The notes below the pieces were generated by a model that was not told the origin of the DNA, ran no database searches, and saw only the letters and a program-made list of their open reading frames with translations. From Siphonodentalium dalli (lineage: Eukaryota; Mollusca; Scaphopoda; Gadilida; Siphonodentaliidae): DNA of 64,000 nt. The stretch lies in the NCBI GenBank assembly GCA_032622095.1, contig CP136062.1:11683710-11747709 (forward strand), in the 5' to 3' direction. Position numbers and translations under genes: made by a program. This document shows positions 1-12,267 of this stretch, in pieces (positions within the stretch are counted from its first letter, which is position 1; every line of letters begins with the position of its first letter).

Positions 1-3000
1 AGCTAGTACAGTGGCTTAGAAATACATATAGAATATGTAGCTAGTACAGTGGCTTAGAAATACATATAGAATATGTAACTAGTACAGTGGCTTAGAAATA
101 CATATAGAATATGTAGCTAGTACAGTGGCTTAGAAATACATATAGAATATGTAGCTAGTACAGTGGCTTAGAAATACATATAGAATATGTAACTAGTACA
201 GTGGCTTAGAAATACATATAGAATATGTAGCTAGTACAGTGGCTTAGAAATACATATAGAATATGTAGCTAGTACAGTGGCTTAGAAATACATATAGAAT
301 ATGTAGCTAGTACAGTGGCTTAGAAATACATATAGAATATGTAGCTAGTACAGTGGCTTAGAAATACATATAGAATATGTAGCTAGTACAGTGGCTTAGA
401 AATACATATAGAATATGTAGCTAGTACAGTGGCTTAGAAATACATATAGAATATGTAGCTAGTACAGTGGCTTAGAAATACATATAGAATATGTAGCTAG
501 TACAGTGGCTTAGAAATACATCTAGAATATGTAACTAGTACAGTGGCTTAGAAATACATATACAATATGTAACTAGTACAGTGGCTTAGAAATTCATATA
601 GAATATGTAACTAGTACAGTGGCTTAGAAATACATATAGAATATGTAACTAGTACAGTGGCTTAGAAATACATATAGAATATGTAACTAGTACAGTGGCT
701 TAGAAATACATATGGAATATGTAACTAGTACAGTGGCTTAGAAATACATATGGAATATGTAACTAGTACAGTGGCTTAGAAATACATATGGAATATGTAA
801 CTAGTACAGTGGCTTAGAAATACATATGGAATATGTAACTAGTACAGTGGCTTAGAAATACATATAGAATATGTAACTAGTACAGTGGCTTAGAAATACA
901 TATAGAATATGTAACTAGTACAGTGGCTTAGAAATACATATAGAATATGTAACTAGTACAGTGGCTTAGAAATACATATAGAATATGTAACTAGTACAGT
1001 GGCTTAGAAATACATATAGAATATGTAGCTAGTACAGTGGCTTAGAAATACATATGGAATATGTAGCTAGTACAGTGGCTTAGAAATACATATGGAATAT
1101 GTAGCTAGTACAGTGGCTTAGAAATACATATAGAATATGTAGCTAGTACAGTGGCTTAGAAATACATATGGAATATGTAGCTAGTACAGTGGCTTAGAAA
1201 TACATATGGAATATGTAGCTAGTACAGTGGCATGTAGCTAGTACAGTGGCTTAGAAATACATATAGAATATGTAGCTAGTACAGTGGCTTAGAAATACAT
1301 ATGGAATATGTAGCTAGTACAGTGGCTTAGAAATACATATGGAATATGTAGCTAGTACAGTGGCTTAGAAATACATATAGAATATGTAGCTAGTACAGTG
1401 GCTTAGAAATACATATGGAATATGTAGCTAGTACAGTGGCTTAGAAATACATATGGAATATGTAGCTAGTACAGTGGCTTAGAAATACATATAGAATATG
1501 TAGCTAGTACAGTGGCTTAGAAATACATATAGAATATGTAGCTAGTACAGTGGCTTAGAAATACATATAGAACATGTAGCTAGTACAGTGGCTTAGAAAT
1601 ACATATGGAACATGTAGCTAGTACAGTGGCTTAGAAATACATATAGAATATGTAGCTAGTACAGTGGCTTAGAAATACATATAGAATATGTAACTAGTAC
1701 AGTGGCTTAGAAATACATATAGAATATGTAACTAGTACAGTGGCTTAGAAATACATATAGAATATGTAGCTAGTACAGTGGCTTAGAAATACATATAGAA
1801 TATGTAACTAGTACAGTGGCTTAGAAATACATATAGAATATGTAACTAGTACAGTGGCTTAGAAATACATATAGAATATGTAGCTAGTACAGTGGCTTAG
1901 AAATACATATAGAATATGTAACTAGTACCTTGGCTTAGAAATACATATAGAATATGTAGCTAGTACAGTGGCTTAGAAATACATATAGAATATGTAACTA
2001 GTACAGTGGCTTAGAAATACATATAGAATATGTAGCTAGTACAGTGGCTTAGAAATACATATAGAATATGTAGCTAGTACAGTGGCTTAGAAATACATAT
2101 AGAATATGTAGCTAGTACAGTGGCTTAGAAATACATATAGAATATGTAGCTAGTACAGTGGCTTAGAAATACATATAGAATATGTAGCTAGTACAGTGGC
2201 TTAGAAATACATATAGAATATGTAACTAGTACAGTGGCTTAGAAATACATATAGAATATGTAACTAGTACAGTGGCTTAGAAATACATATAGAATATGTA
2301 ACTAGTACAGTGGCTTAGAAATACATATAGAATATGTAACTAGTACAGTGGCTTAGAAATACATATGGAATATGTAACTTGTACAGTGGCTTAGAAATAC
2401 ATATAGAATATGTAACTAGTACAGTGGCTTAGAAATACATATGGAATATGTAACTAGTACAGTGGCTTAGAAATACATATATAATATGTAACTAGTACAG
2501 TGGCTTAGAAATACATATAGAATATGTAACTAGTACAGTGGCTTAGAAATACATATAGAATATGTAACTAGTACAGTGGCTTAGAAATACATATAGAATA
2601 TGTAACTAGTACAGTGGGTTAGAAATACATATAGAATATGTAACTAGTACAGTGGGTTAGAAATACATATAGAATATGTAACTAGTACAGTGGCTTAGAA
2701 ATACATATAGAATATGTAACTAGTACAGTGGGTTAGAAATACATATAGAATATGTAACTAGTACAGTGGCTTAGAAATACATATAGAATATGTAACTAGT
2801 ACAGTGGCTTAGAAATACATATAGAATATGTAACTAGTACAGTGGCTTAGAAATACATATAGAATATGTAACTAGTACAGTGGGTTAGAAATACATATAG
2901 AATATGTAACTAGTACAGTGGCTTAGAAATACATATAGAATATGTAACTAGTACAGTGGCTTAGAAATACATATAGAATATGTAACTAGTACAGTGGCTT

Positions 3001-4024
3001 AGAAATACATATAGAATATGTAACTAGTACAGTGGCTTAGGAATACATATAGAATATGTAACTAGTACAGTGGCTTAGAAATACATATAGAATATGTAAC
3101 TAGTACAGTGGCTTAGAAATACATATAGAATATGTAACTAGTACAGTGGCTTAGAAATACATATAGAATATGTAACTAGTACAGTGGGTTAGAAATACAT
3201 ATAGAATATGTAACTAGTACAGTGGCTTAGAAATACATATAGAATATGTAACTAGTACAGTGGCTTAGAAATACATATAGAATATGTAACTAGTACAGTG
3301 GCTTAGAAATACATATAGAATATGTAACTAGTACAGTGGCTTAGAAATACATATAGAATATGTAACTAGTACAGTGGCTTAGAAATACATATAGAATATG
3401 TAACTAGTACAGTGGCTTAGAAATACATATAGAATATGTAACTAGTACAGTGGGTTAGAAATACATATAGAATATGTAACTAGTACAGTGGGTTAGAAAT
3501 ACATATGGAATATGTAACTAGTACAGTGGGTTAGAAATACATATAGAATATGTAACTAGTACAGTGGGTTAGAAATACATATAGAATATGTAACTAGTAC
3601 AGTGGCTTAGAAATACATATAGAATATGTAACTAGTACAGTGGGTTAGAAATACATATAGAATATGTAACTAGTACAGTGGGTTAGAAATACATATGGAA
3701 TATGTAACTAGTACAGTGGGTTAGAAATACATATGGAATATGTAACTAGTACAGTGGCTTAGAAATACATATAGAATATGTAACTAGTACAGTGGGTTAG
3801 AAATACATATAGAATATGTAACTAGTACAGTGGCTTAGAAATACATATAGAATATGTAACTAGTACAGTGGCTTAGAAATACATATAGAATATGTAACTA
3901 GTACAGTGGCTTAGAAATACATATAGAATATGTAACTAGTACAGTGGGTTAGAAATACATATAGAATATGTAACTAGTACAGTGGCTTAGAAATACATAT
4001 AGAATATGTAACTAGTACAGTGGT
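1..4024. repeat. 38-bp satellite array, about 105 copies
   Basis: Head-to-tail repeat of a 38-bp unit that begins agctagtacagtggcttaga and ends in a short inverted repeat (acatat-aga-atatgt). It fills the window from base 1, so the true left end is outside. The units differ at a few diagnostic sites (gtaGcta/gtaActa, cttag/gttag, atAgaat/atGgaat), and these variants come in blocks along the array. One unit near 1231 is shortened by an internal deletion. No gene is seen in it. Confidence 0.98.
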
Positions 4025-4940
4025 TTAAATATAGCATCTACATGAGTCCCCAGTTTATAGCAGAATTTACAAAACAAGTCCAGACCTAATTTACTGGATG
4101 AGTTTTGTAAACTGGGGATGAGTTGTATATTCTATTTATTACATTATTCAAAACCTCGATAAAATACATATATCAACAATGGCATGTGTAACTAACATCG
4201 GCTTCTATAAGACCTGCGATGAAGTTTCATGTAACTATGCGTTGTTTGCCCATGTAAAGAAATAGTCCCAGATAAATAGACCCTTTGACATATTTAATGG
4301 CATATATTTAATGAAATAACTTTTCAAACTCTTTATTCATTAGAGATTGTTGGAAAAAATATTGTAAATAGACGACAAACCTGAAGTCAAAGGTCACGTA
4401 GAATTATTTCCTGTTGTGCAACGAATGTTAAATATCAGCATATCACAATTTATAGAATGGGTTTATTGAATGGAATAAAGGTAGGATCATATAATAAAAA
4501 TATTTATTACATATCTATCAACGTAATTCGCATGATCGCACGAGTTTCCAGGTGTGTGATAATTCTCAGAATCGCACTAGTGCAATCTGTCGACGGAACT
4601 ATTTCATTCAGTGTTGTTAAACTGGATCTCGCCGTTACTGTTTTTACTTTTTCTATCACGACAATAAAGAAACAATAAGCGATCAATCGATGAGATAATT
4701 CATTCAGGTAGTTTCATTTCAAGAATATGTTTGTCGAGGCACAGAATTTAATTTCAAACGAATCATTAAAGATGGGTCAAGGTCATTCGCGGATAGACGG
4801 GCTCCTTGTGTCTGATTGTTGCGTTGACCCTAAAATGCCATTAAAACTCAATTAAATTCAAATTTTCTGTACCGGAGATGTACGATTGTGAGTCAACTTA
4901 CTATGACACGGAGATATGTAATAAAAATAGCATCGTATGG
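4025..4940. other. AT-rich sequence without recognised gene
   Basis: Apart from a small inverted repeat near 4047-4117 (ccccagttta arms), I see no coding exon, transposon end or repeat unit here. Short open frames such as 4457-4678 resemble nothing I know. Confidence 0.5.
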
Positions 4941-4941
4941 A

Positions 4942-5075
4942 TGTCTGGATTTTGACGAATTATCGCACTCGATTTGTTGGCGGAACGCGATACCTCTCGT
5001 GCGGGACTGTGTCCCGCACTCGAGGTATCGCTCCGCCAACAAATCTTGTGCGATAATTTCGTCAAAATCCAGACA
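4942..5075. mobile_element. Palindromic MITE-like hairpin
   Basis: The two halves are near-perfect reverse complements: tgtctggattttgacgaa at the left and its complement at the right end, meeting at a small loop (gtgcgggac/gtcccgcac). Only a foldback-type non-autonomous element is supported. It holds no coding sequence. Confidence 0.7.
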
Positions 5076-5163
5076 CTCATGCGGTTCTATCTATATATAG
5101 AATATGTTGCTTAAAATAAAAATAGAATGTTGCTTACCGGGTAAAATAAAAATAGAATATTTA

Positions 5164-6264
5164 CAGGGTTCGTACACCTCCTGAAATTCCTTGAAACTCC
5201 TTGAATTTGGTAATAACCTTTCAAGGGCCCTGGAAAACTCCTTAAATATATAAAGGTATATGAATCTCCTGGAAAACTCCTTAAATTTTAGTATTATTGG
5301 TTCATGATGCCCTTTTAATGTTAATAATATTTATTTAGAATCTTCCGTAGTCGCCAATCTAGCGACAAATTATGTCTACCACATACAGAGCATTTATAAT
5401 GAAACAGACTATAGTTGGGGTATGCAGTAACACTGGAAATCCCCAATCTATTATTGTATATTTTTACCAGGAAGAAGTTAAATTATGGGATATCTTTTGT
5501 GTTTTACACACGTGCGTGAAGCGTGAAAATTGTGTCAAATTCTTTTGTCAATAACAATGCCCGGTGGGAAGTGTATTTTTAATCCGGATTGGCTAACAAA
5601 GGATCAATACAAACTATGGGTTCAGCGTCATGGTTCAGATAAACATCGTGCGTATTGTGTCCTTTGCAAAAGTTCGTTTGATGTAGCGAATATGGGTGAA
5701 TCGGCGTTGGTCAGCCACACCAAATCAAAAAAGCACAGGACAGCCAGTGGCGGACAGACTTCATCGCAGATGCTTGCCAACTTTAATTATCAAATGCCAG
5801 CATCTTCAGCAAATAACAGTACCACTCCTTCTACAAGCAATGCTAGTATGACAAATCAAAATGTACCCACGCAGCAGTCGCAATTGCCTATTTCCGCGGC
5901 AGCAGCTAAAATCGATTTTCGTTATTAGATGTTTGGTGCAGCTGTTAAAATGTATAATGGTAAGATATTTCCATTCACATAATATAATGGTAGACATAGT
6001 AAGGTATGGTTATAGTATAACATACAAGATTGCAAAGTTGTCTCTTTTTGACTATTATATAAGGGCCCAGAGGTCTAACTGCAACAACTAGAACAGGCTG
6101 TGTTATTACCCTTTCGGTTTAGTGTAACATTACACCTAAAAACATTGTAAGTGACAACAAAAATATATGGTACCTTAGTATTAGTATTGAATTTTCCTCA
6201 TAACTCCTGGAAAACTCCTGGAAAACTCCTTGAATTTAGCTTTGTCTCAGGTGTGGGAACCCTG
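5164..6264. mobile_element. Small hAT-like DNA transposon with zinc-finger ORF
   Basis: The element opens with cagggttcgtacacc and closes with the inverted form ggtgtgggaaccctg. Both subterminal regions carry runs of 'ctcctggaaaactcctt'. The termini are flanked directly by attta on both sides (5159-5163 and 6265-6269), a likely 5-bp target duplication. The CAGGG ends resemble hAT-type transposons. Only a short zinc-finger ORF is carried and no full transposase is visible, so this copy is probably non-autonomous. Confidence 0.65.
5557..5928 (+). CDS. Transposon-associated zinc-finger protein (123 aa)
   Basis: The frame opens at ATG 5557 (M-P-G-G-K) and reads 123 codons to TAG. Residues about 5-60 form a domain with an NPDW motif, then CVLC, and about 24 residues later H-x5-H in HTKSKKH. 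This looks like the BED/C2H2-like finger at the N-terminus of hAT-related proteins and would be expected to bind DNA. The rest is Ser/Thr/Gln/Asn-rich and looks disordered. It lies inside the CAGGG-ended element, so it is probably element-encoded rather than a host gene. The full transposase part is missing, either deleted or in an unseen exon. Function is inferred from the finger only. Confidence 0.5.
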   Translation: MPGGKCIFNPDWLTKDQYKLWVQRHGSDKHRAYCVLCKSSFDVANMGESALVSHTKSKKHRTASGGQTSSQMLANFNYQMPASSANNSTTPSTSNASMTNQNVPTQQSQLPISAAAAKIDFRY

Positions 6265-6269
6265 ATTTA

Positions 6270-6444
6270 GCTAGTTCCGTGGCTTTAACTATTTACGTCC
6301 GTGAGGGGCATTTGAGCATCTATCAGGCGAGGTTCTGCTGCGTCCAATATATTTCAAATCTCCCAATCGTATATAAACAGTTAAAGTAATATTACTTCAG
6401 TGAATAAAACTGATGAACTAATAACAAAACACTACTTCCACAAC
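6270..6444. other. Relic satellite unit and unique sequence
   Basis: The first bases after the hAT-like element (gctagttccgtggctt) match the 38-bp satellite with two changes, so degenerate satellite extends to here. The remainder shows no feature. Confidence 0.5.
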
Positions 6445-6829
6445 AAGCCTGAGTTTAGTGTGCCTGTTATTTGCAGAATGAGGTCCCCAGAAGGTGAATT
6501 TAGTGATGCTATCCTGCATAGCAGGCTAGCATCACTAAATTTACCCTCTGGGGACTGCTTCTCTGGAAAGTTTCTTTATTATCAAATTTCTACAGAAACT
6601 TCTTCACATAGATTCTATTTCTTTTTTAGTTTAGTTTCTCTATATCCCCAAATTGGCAGACGACACATGTCTATGTCTCCCACAGCAGATGAAGCCATGC
6701 AGAATGAGGTCCCAAGAGGATGAATTTGGTGATGCTAGCCCGCTATGCGGAATAGCATAACTAAATTCACCTTCTGTGGACCTCATTCTGCAAATGACAG
6801 GCACACTAAACTCAGGCTTGCTCCACTGG
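6445..6829. mobile_element. MITE, 'gaggtccccagag' family, full length
   Basis: Terminal inverted repeats aagcctgagtttagtgtgcc and its complement bound about 385 bp. Inside are two smaller hairpins, each built from gcagaatgaggtccc and a gtgaatttagtgatgct arm folding on itself. The same family recurs at 15.9, 20.1, 20.9, 21.9, 46.7, 57.2, 58.8, 59.2 and 62.9 kb. It has no coding capacity. Confidence 0.8.
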
Positions 6830-7035
6830 AAGAATGTAACTAAAGAGTATTGAAAATTCCAACCACGTCAACTGTGACTATTCAGAGAACACAACATTTG
6901 AACTACGTACAAACACTGGTACAAATGTAAATATTTACTAATTTATTCGGGACGCTTTATTGGGCATAAACATTACGGCAATGATTCTGCCAACAGTAGT
7001 CACTCCATGTAATTCTTTATAAAAATTACGCTGTT

Positions 7036-7822
7036 TTATGCACAGTATTCGCTCTGTAAATACTGCACAGTATTCGCTCTATATATATACTGCACATCGC
7101 TCTATATATATATACTACACAGTATTCGCTCTATATATACTGCACAGTATTTGCTCTATATATACTGCACAGTATTCGCTCTATATATATACTGCACAGT
7201 ATTCGCTCTATATATATACTGCACATCGCTCTATATATATATACTACACAGTATTCGCTCTATATATACTGCACAGTATTTGCTCTATGTATATACTCCA
7301 CAGTATTCGCTCTATATATATACTGCACAGTATTCGCTCTATATATATATACTGCACAGTATTCGCTCTATATATATATACTGCACAGTATTCGCTATAT
7401 ATATACTACACAGTATTCGCTCTATATATACTGCATAGTATTCGCTCTATATATATATACTACACAGTATTCGCTCTATATATATATACTGCACAGTATT
7501 CGCTCTATATATATATACTACACAGTATTCGCTCTATATATACTGCATAGTATTTGCTCTATGTATATACTGCATAGTATTCGCTCAATATATATACTGC
7601 ACAGTATTCGCTCTATATATATATACTGCACAGTATTCGCTTGACGCTCTATATATAATGGACAGTATTCGCTTCTATATACTGCACAGTATTCGCTCTG
7701 TAAATACTGCACAGTGCACAGTATTCGCTCGACGCTCTATATATACTGGACAGTATTCGCTCTATATACTGCATAGTATTCGCTCTGTAAATACTGCACA
7801 GTGCACAGTATTCGCTAATCGA
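7036..7822. repeat. Minisatellite, 'tactgcacagtattcgctctata' type
   Basis: About 25-33 bp units of gcacagtattcgctctat alternate with variable (ta)n runs. Unit length varies because the TA stretch varies. The long tyrosine- and isoleucine-rich frames on both strands here are translations of the repeat and not genes. Confidence 0.95.
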
Positions 7823-8204
7823 ATATATCAGTTCGATGACTGTTAGTGATTAGTAAGAAAATGCCTGTAAATATCCTGTGAGTGTCATAAACATTCCTCC
7901 TATAGACATCAGATGTTTTTTTTATTTTGTAGTTAGTTTTGAATAAAATGTTGTCAATGTTCTAATTACTACAATTCTCACAAACATTTACTACGCGAGG
8001 AATCACTCCATATATGTTTGGAAACAATTTATTACATCATTTATTTAAACGCTTTCACAGACATTTATCCCACAGGGAGCCTCACACAGATGGAAGCATG
8101 CACTGCAGAGTGTCGTCTGCTCCAGTCTATGTGGGGCTCTATAAAGGTAAAGGGTTAAATGCATTTCTGACAGCTATTTTATTGAATAAATTTTGATTAT
8201 AGGC

Positions 8205-8663
8205 ATATGTGACCGGCCATATCAAATTCAGTCGTAAGTCGGGATTTTTTTTACCCTGTGCCAATGCATTCTCTTATATATGCCATAGGTCGCCTCGCAT
8301 ATATAAGAGAATGCATTGGCCTAACAATTTTTTACAATTTTAATAATTTTTTCTTGTATTCTTTAACAATTTTATAATTTCACCCATACAGAGCCCCAGA
8401 CAAACATGAGCAGACGATACTCTTCTATATGCTTCTATATATGTGTGGGGCTCCCTGCAGGGTAATGGATGTTTTTTATTTTATGTCCTAAAAATTGTAA
8501 GAAACATTTATTTTAAAAAAAAGGATAAAAAATTGTTAGGCCAATGCATTCTCTTATATATGCGAGGCGACCTATGGTCGACTCGCATATATAAGAGAAT
8601 GCATTGGCACAGGGTAAAAAAAATCCCGACTTACGACTCGATCTGATATGGCGTGTCACATAT
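8205..8663. mobile_element. Composite palindromic MITE, 'aatgcattctcttatat' family
   Basis: Outer inverted ends (atatgtgac...cagtcgtaagtcggga and complement) enclose two copies of the hairpin made from ccaatgcattctcttatata. Between them is a hairpin with agccccagacaaacatgagc on one side and tgtgtggggctccctgcagg on the other. Related copies lie at 13.7, 23.9 and 44.8 kb, and the core hairpin is found more than 15 times in the window. Confidence 0.85.
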
Positions 8664-9557
8664 TTCATTTCTACGACGAGGCGGGATTCCCAACATGACG
8701 TAATTGTTTAGGCACCAATAATCCTATTTACTAACTAGGTTTAATTTGAGACTTCAAGATTATATGTCCATTAAATGTTTTAATTCTCGTTTATATGTCC
8801 ATTAAATGTTTTAATTCTCGTTTCAGTGACGAAACAGAAGGATCCAGATAGCAATCAACAGAGTCTCTTATTCCAGGTATGAATACAGTAATACCCAAAA
8901 TAAGTGCCCCCAATTTAAAACAATCAATAGAGTCTCTTATTCCAGGTATGAATACAGTAATAACCAAAATAAGTGTCCCCCAATTTAAATGGACATGTGT
9001 AACTCGAACCTGAAATTTTTTAAAACATCGTTTCATAAACTCCCAAGCCGAAGAATTCTGGTTAAATTTGTTGATATAGTGCTGAAAACACATGTTTTGT
9101 TTATTTTATTTCGTTTGTGCCAGTTAATTTTTATTAGTCAGCAGTAGTGCAATCCTATAAACCACGGCCCAAGCTAGGGGTTGAAAACAGGGAGACGTAA
9201 ATTTTAGGGAGACTTCAGCCCAAAATAGGGAGGTGGGGAAATTAAGAAAAACATAAGAAACACTTAATTTTTTTTCAAATATAGCTTTACCGTAGATTAT
9301 AAGTCACTACTTGTTGACCAAGTAGTGTGCATGCACATTATACATTGGTAAGTCAATAGGGGGTGCTGAATTCTTGGCTACAACCACAAACACAGTTGAA
9401 CACAGAATGCGTGACCGTTCACCTCAAAACAAGTTCTACACGTTCTCCGTCTCAGGAAGAGATTTTGATTTAACACCACATTGTTTTGAACAGTACTGTA
9501 AACACAATACCAAGGAAAGCATGCATTTATAACAAGCAAGTAGCATGAGACATGACG
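8664..9557. other. Non-coding; short tandem duplications
   Basis: Two short direct duplications are visible: a ~31-bp unit (atatgtccattaaatg) at about 8763-8823 and a ~66-bp unit (tcttattccaggtatgaa) at about 8862-8985. No coding exon is recognised. Confidence 0.6.
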
Positions 9558-9577
9558 TACAGTAATGCCCTAAATAA

Positions 9578-12267
9578 TAGAGCTGGGCGGTTTTGCGGTT
9601 TTTACCGTAAGTTCGGTGTTTCCTCCACCACTAAAAACCGAACCGAACATTTAGAAGAAAACCGTCATCGGCGATCTTTCTTGGTTGACTACTGACCGTA
9701 TTTCACCGGTCAACGGGACGGTCGGAAATTATACTCGCCGGAAGTTATTAATCGACTTCCGTTTCCAAGCGAGATAGGTGACTCGAAAAAATCAACTCGT
9801 CTCGACAACGATGTCATAATTCTCATAATGTCGAGTACGAAAAGCAAATGCTACGATTTTTCAATAAAAAAAATAATAAACTTTCATCTTGTAAATTATG
9901 TATCAAAGAAATATCGGCGGAGCACGGAAACACGTCAAACTTGCGGTCACATATCCAAAGAAAACACAAAAAAGAATTCCTTGAATTACAAACTGAAATT
10001 GAAAGCGAGAGTCAGCTTCAAGTTGAAAAGACCGCCACTTCTTCTGGGCTTATATGTAGAAAACGGAAATCTGAATCTGTTGTAACTGATAGTAGAGAAA
10101 CGAAACAAGGAAGAATAACTGGATATTTGGGATCACATGGTATTTGGGATAAGAAAGATGCCAGAAGATTGCAATCAGACAATCTCATAGTACAAATGAT
10201 TTGTCTAGATTATCAACCTATGTCAATCGTAGAAGATGAAGGATTCCTCAAGCTTATAAATTATCTTCAGCCGTGTTATAAGCCACCAACAAGACGTGAA
10301 TTGCGATCAGTTCTCATCCCAGGAATGTACCAAACAAAAAAAGCAGAAATTCTCGAGGAGCTAAAGCAAGCAGAATTCTTTGGATTAACTACTGACCATT
10401 GGACTTCCAGAGCGAATGACGCATATATGGCCATAACATGCAATTTTCTCAATTCTGATTTTGAACTGAAGGATTATTGTCTCGCCATTACTCATACCCC
10501 AGACTCACATACAGCTGTTAATATATCGACGGATTTAACAAATTGTGTTGAAAACTGGATAAGGGACAAAGGGAAAAAATGCAAAGTGTATGTGGTTTCG
10601 GATAATGCTTCCAATATGGTCGCTGCTGCAAAATTATTGCCATCTCATTTCACAGCTCTGCGCTGTTTCGCACATACCCTCCAACTTGTAATTAAAGACA
10701 GTCTTAAAAAGTTTCCTGCCACTCAGAAAATAATAGCGAAGTGTAAAACTATTGTGACATATTATCATCATAGTTCTCAAGCCACACATAAACTCAAAGA
10801 AATGCAAAGAACAATGGGGTTGAAGGAGCATAAGCTAAAAACAGAGTGCGAAACCCGATGGAACTCGACGTACTATATGATGGAAAGATTAGTACAAGAA
10901 AAAGAACCTCTGTCTGCAGTAATTGCATCCATCGCTAAATTGCCAAATCTTTCTGCATTTGAATGGAAAACGGCAGCTGAATATGTCAAGGCATTGAAAC
11001 CTCTGGAAAATGCAACAACAATGCTCTCGTCTGCAAAGTTTGCCACCACATCCATGATCATACCAGTTCTGAACACTGTCGTAGATGAACTGTCCTGTTC
11101 TGTATTGAATGACTTTGGCAAAACTGTTACAAGTAACATCAATAGCAGGTGGCCTGACTATGAGAAAAATGCACTATATGCTGTTTCAACATGTATTGAT
11201 CCCAGATTTAAACTACATGCCTTTTTATGTGACAATCTGAAATGTACTGCCAGACAAATGTTGTTAGACCAACTGTTTTCACACTGTAACAAAGACACCA
11301 AACTTGTGACCAAAGATAAAGAGACATGTTCAGAATCAGAGGAAAATGTTGACTCTGTTGAGGAAGTTCAAATAACTCATGCTACTCCATCTACTTCCTC
11401 CACAGTCTCAGTATCAGAAAAGGGTAAAGAGGAGACAGTTCCTAAGCATGATTTCTGGGCTACGTTAAAAAAAAAAGTGTGAAGAAAAAGGAGCCAACGA
11501 AAGGAGATGAAGATGAACTTAGAGCAGTGCTACAGTTTGAAACTGACCATTACCTTGAAGAAGATCCCATTGAACCGACCGATTGCCCGTTCATTTGGTG
11601 GCAGAACAATAAAAGACAATACAAACATCTTGCAGACTTTGCCAGGTCTCTGTTGTTCATTCCTGGAACATCTGTTCCCAGTGAAAGGATTTTTAGTAAA
11701 TCAGGCTTAGTTCTGTCAGACAGAAGATGCAGCTTGAAGCCTATTTACGCAGAAATGCTTGTATTCCTAAATCATAATTTGAGATAATGTTGATTCCATT
11801 TGGAAATTGGAATACAAGCATTTCTGCATCAATAGGCTTCAATACTCAATAGGCTTCAAGCCTTCAAGCTGCTATTGTTGTCAATTTGTTGAATGAACTT
11901 GAATCATCATTCATCATGATATCAATGTGAATTATGCGACCCAAATGAAAATATTCATTTAGTTAAGTTGATTTAGTTTAAGACTTTAAGTTAATGAACT
12001 GCAGTTAAACAGTGTTACAGTATATTTTAATTTGTTTTAAGTTTAAGTTTATTTTTTGTTGTTATTACAGAATCATATTTTTAGTTCTGTTTGCTTTATT
12101 TTTACATGATTTTGAATAAATTTAATTATTTTATGAAAACAGTTATCAATTCCCATTTGTTCAAGCCTAGTGAGGAAAAATACCGAAATCGAAACCGAAC
12201 CGAGGTTTTTCTTAGTAAAAAAACGAAATTGAAAACCGAGCCTGAAAAAAAAAACCGCCCAGCTCTA
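9578..12267 (+). mobile_element. hAT transposon with 8-bp TSD
   Basis: Terminal inverted repeats tagagctgggcggtttt and its complement bound 2,690 bp. Both ends are flanked by the identical 8-mer ctaaataa (9570-9577 and 12268-12275), the target duplication typical of hAT. The element encodes a BED-finger transposase on the + strand and carries an AATAAA near 12114. It sits inside a MITE, so the insertion order is clear: MITE first, hAT later. Confidence 0.95.
9828..11787 (+). pseudogene. hAT (BED-finger) transposase, two frameshifts
   Basis: The main open frame is 9848-11482, with a second frame to the stop at 11787. Near the N-terminus is a BED finger (C-K-L-C and H-x4-H in SHIQRKH). The RNase-H-like catalytic fold follows, with the hAT landmarks TTDHWTSRA, VVSDNASNM, CFAHTLQL and ETRWNS. 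The C-terminal dimerisation region includes VPSERIFSKSG, and that part sits in a different frame. The shift maps to a run of ten A at 11467-11476. The expected N-terminus (ATG 9828, MSSTKSKCYDF) is also in another frame and joins at a short T-run near 9850. The protein would cut and rejoin its own element ends. Two homopolymer shifts mean an inactive copy, or sequencing errors in a young, intact-looking one. Confidence 0.9.

Noticed and set aside
7038-7712. Tyr/Ile-rich open frames of up to 170 residues
   Set aside because: They come from the gcacagtattcgctctat minisatellite and occur on both strands and in two frames.
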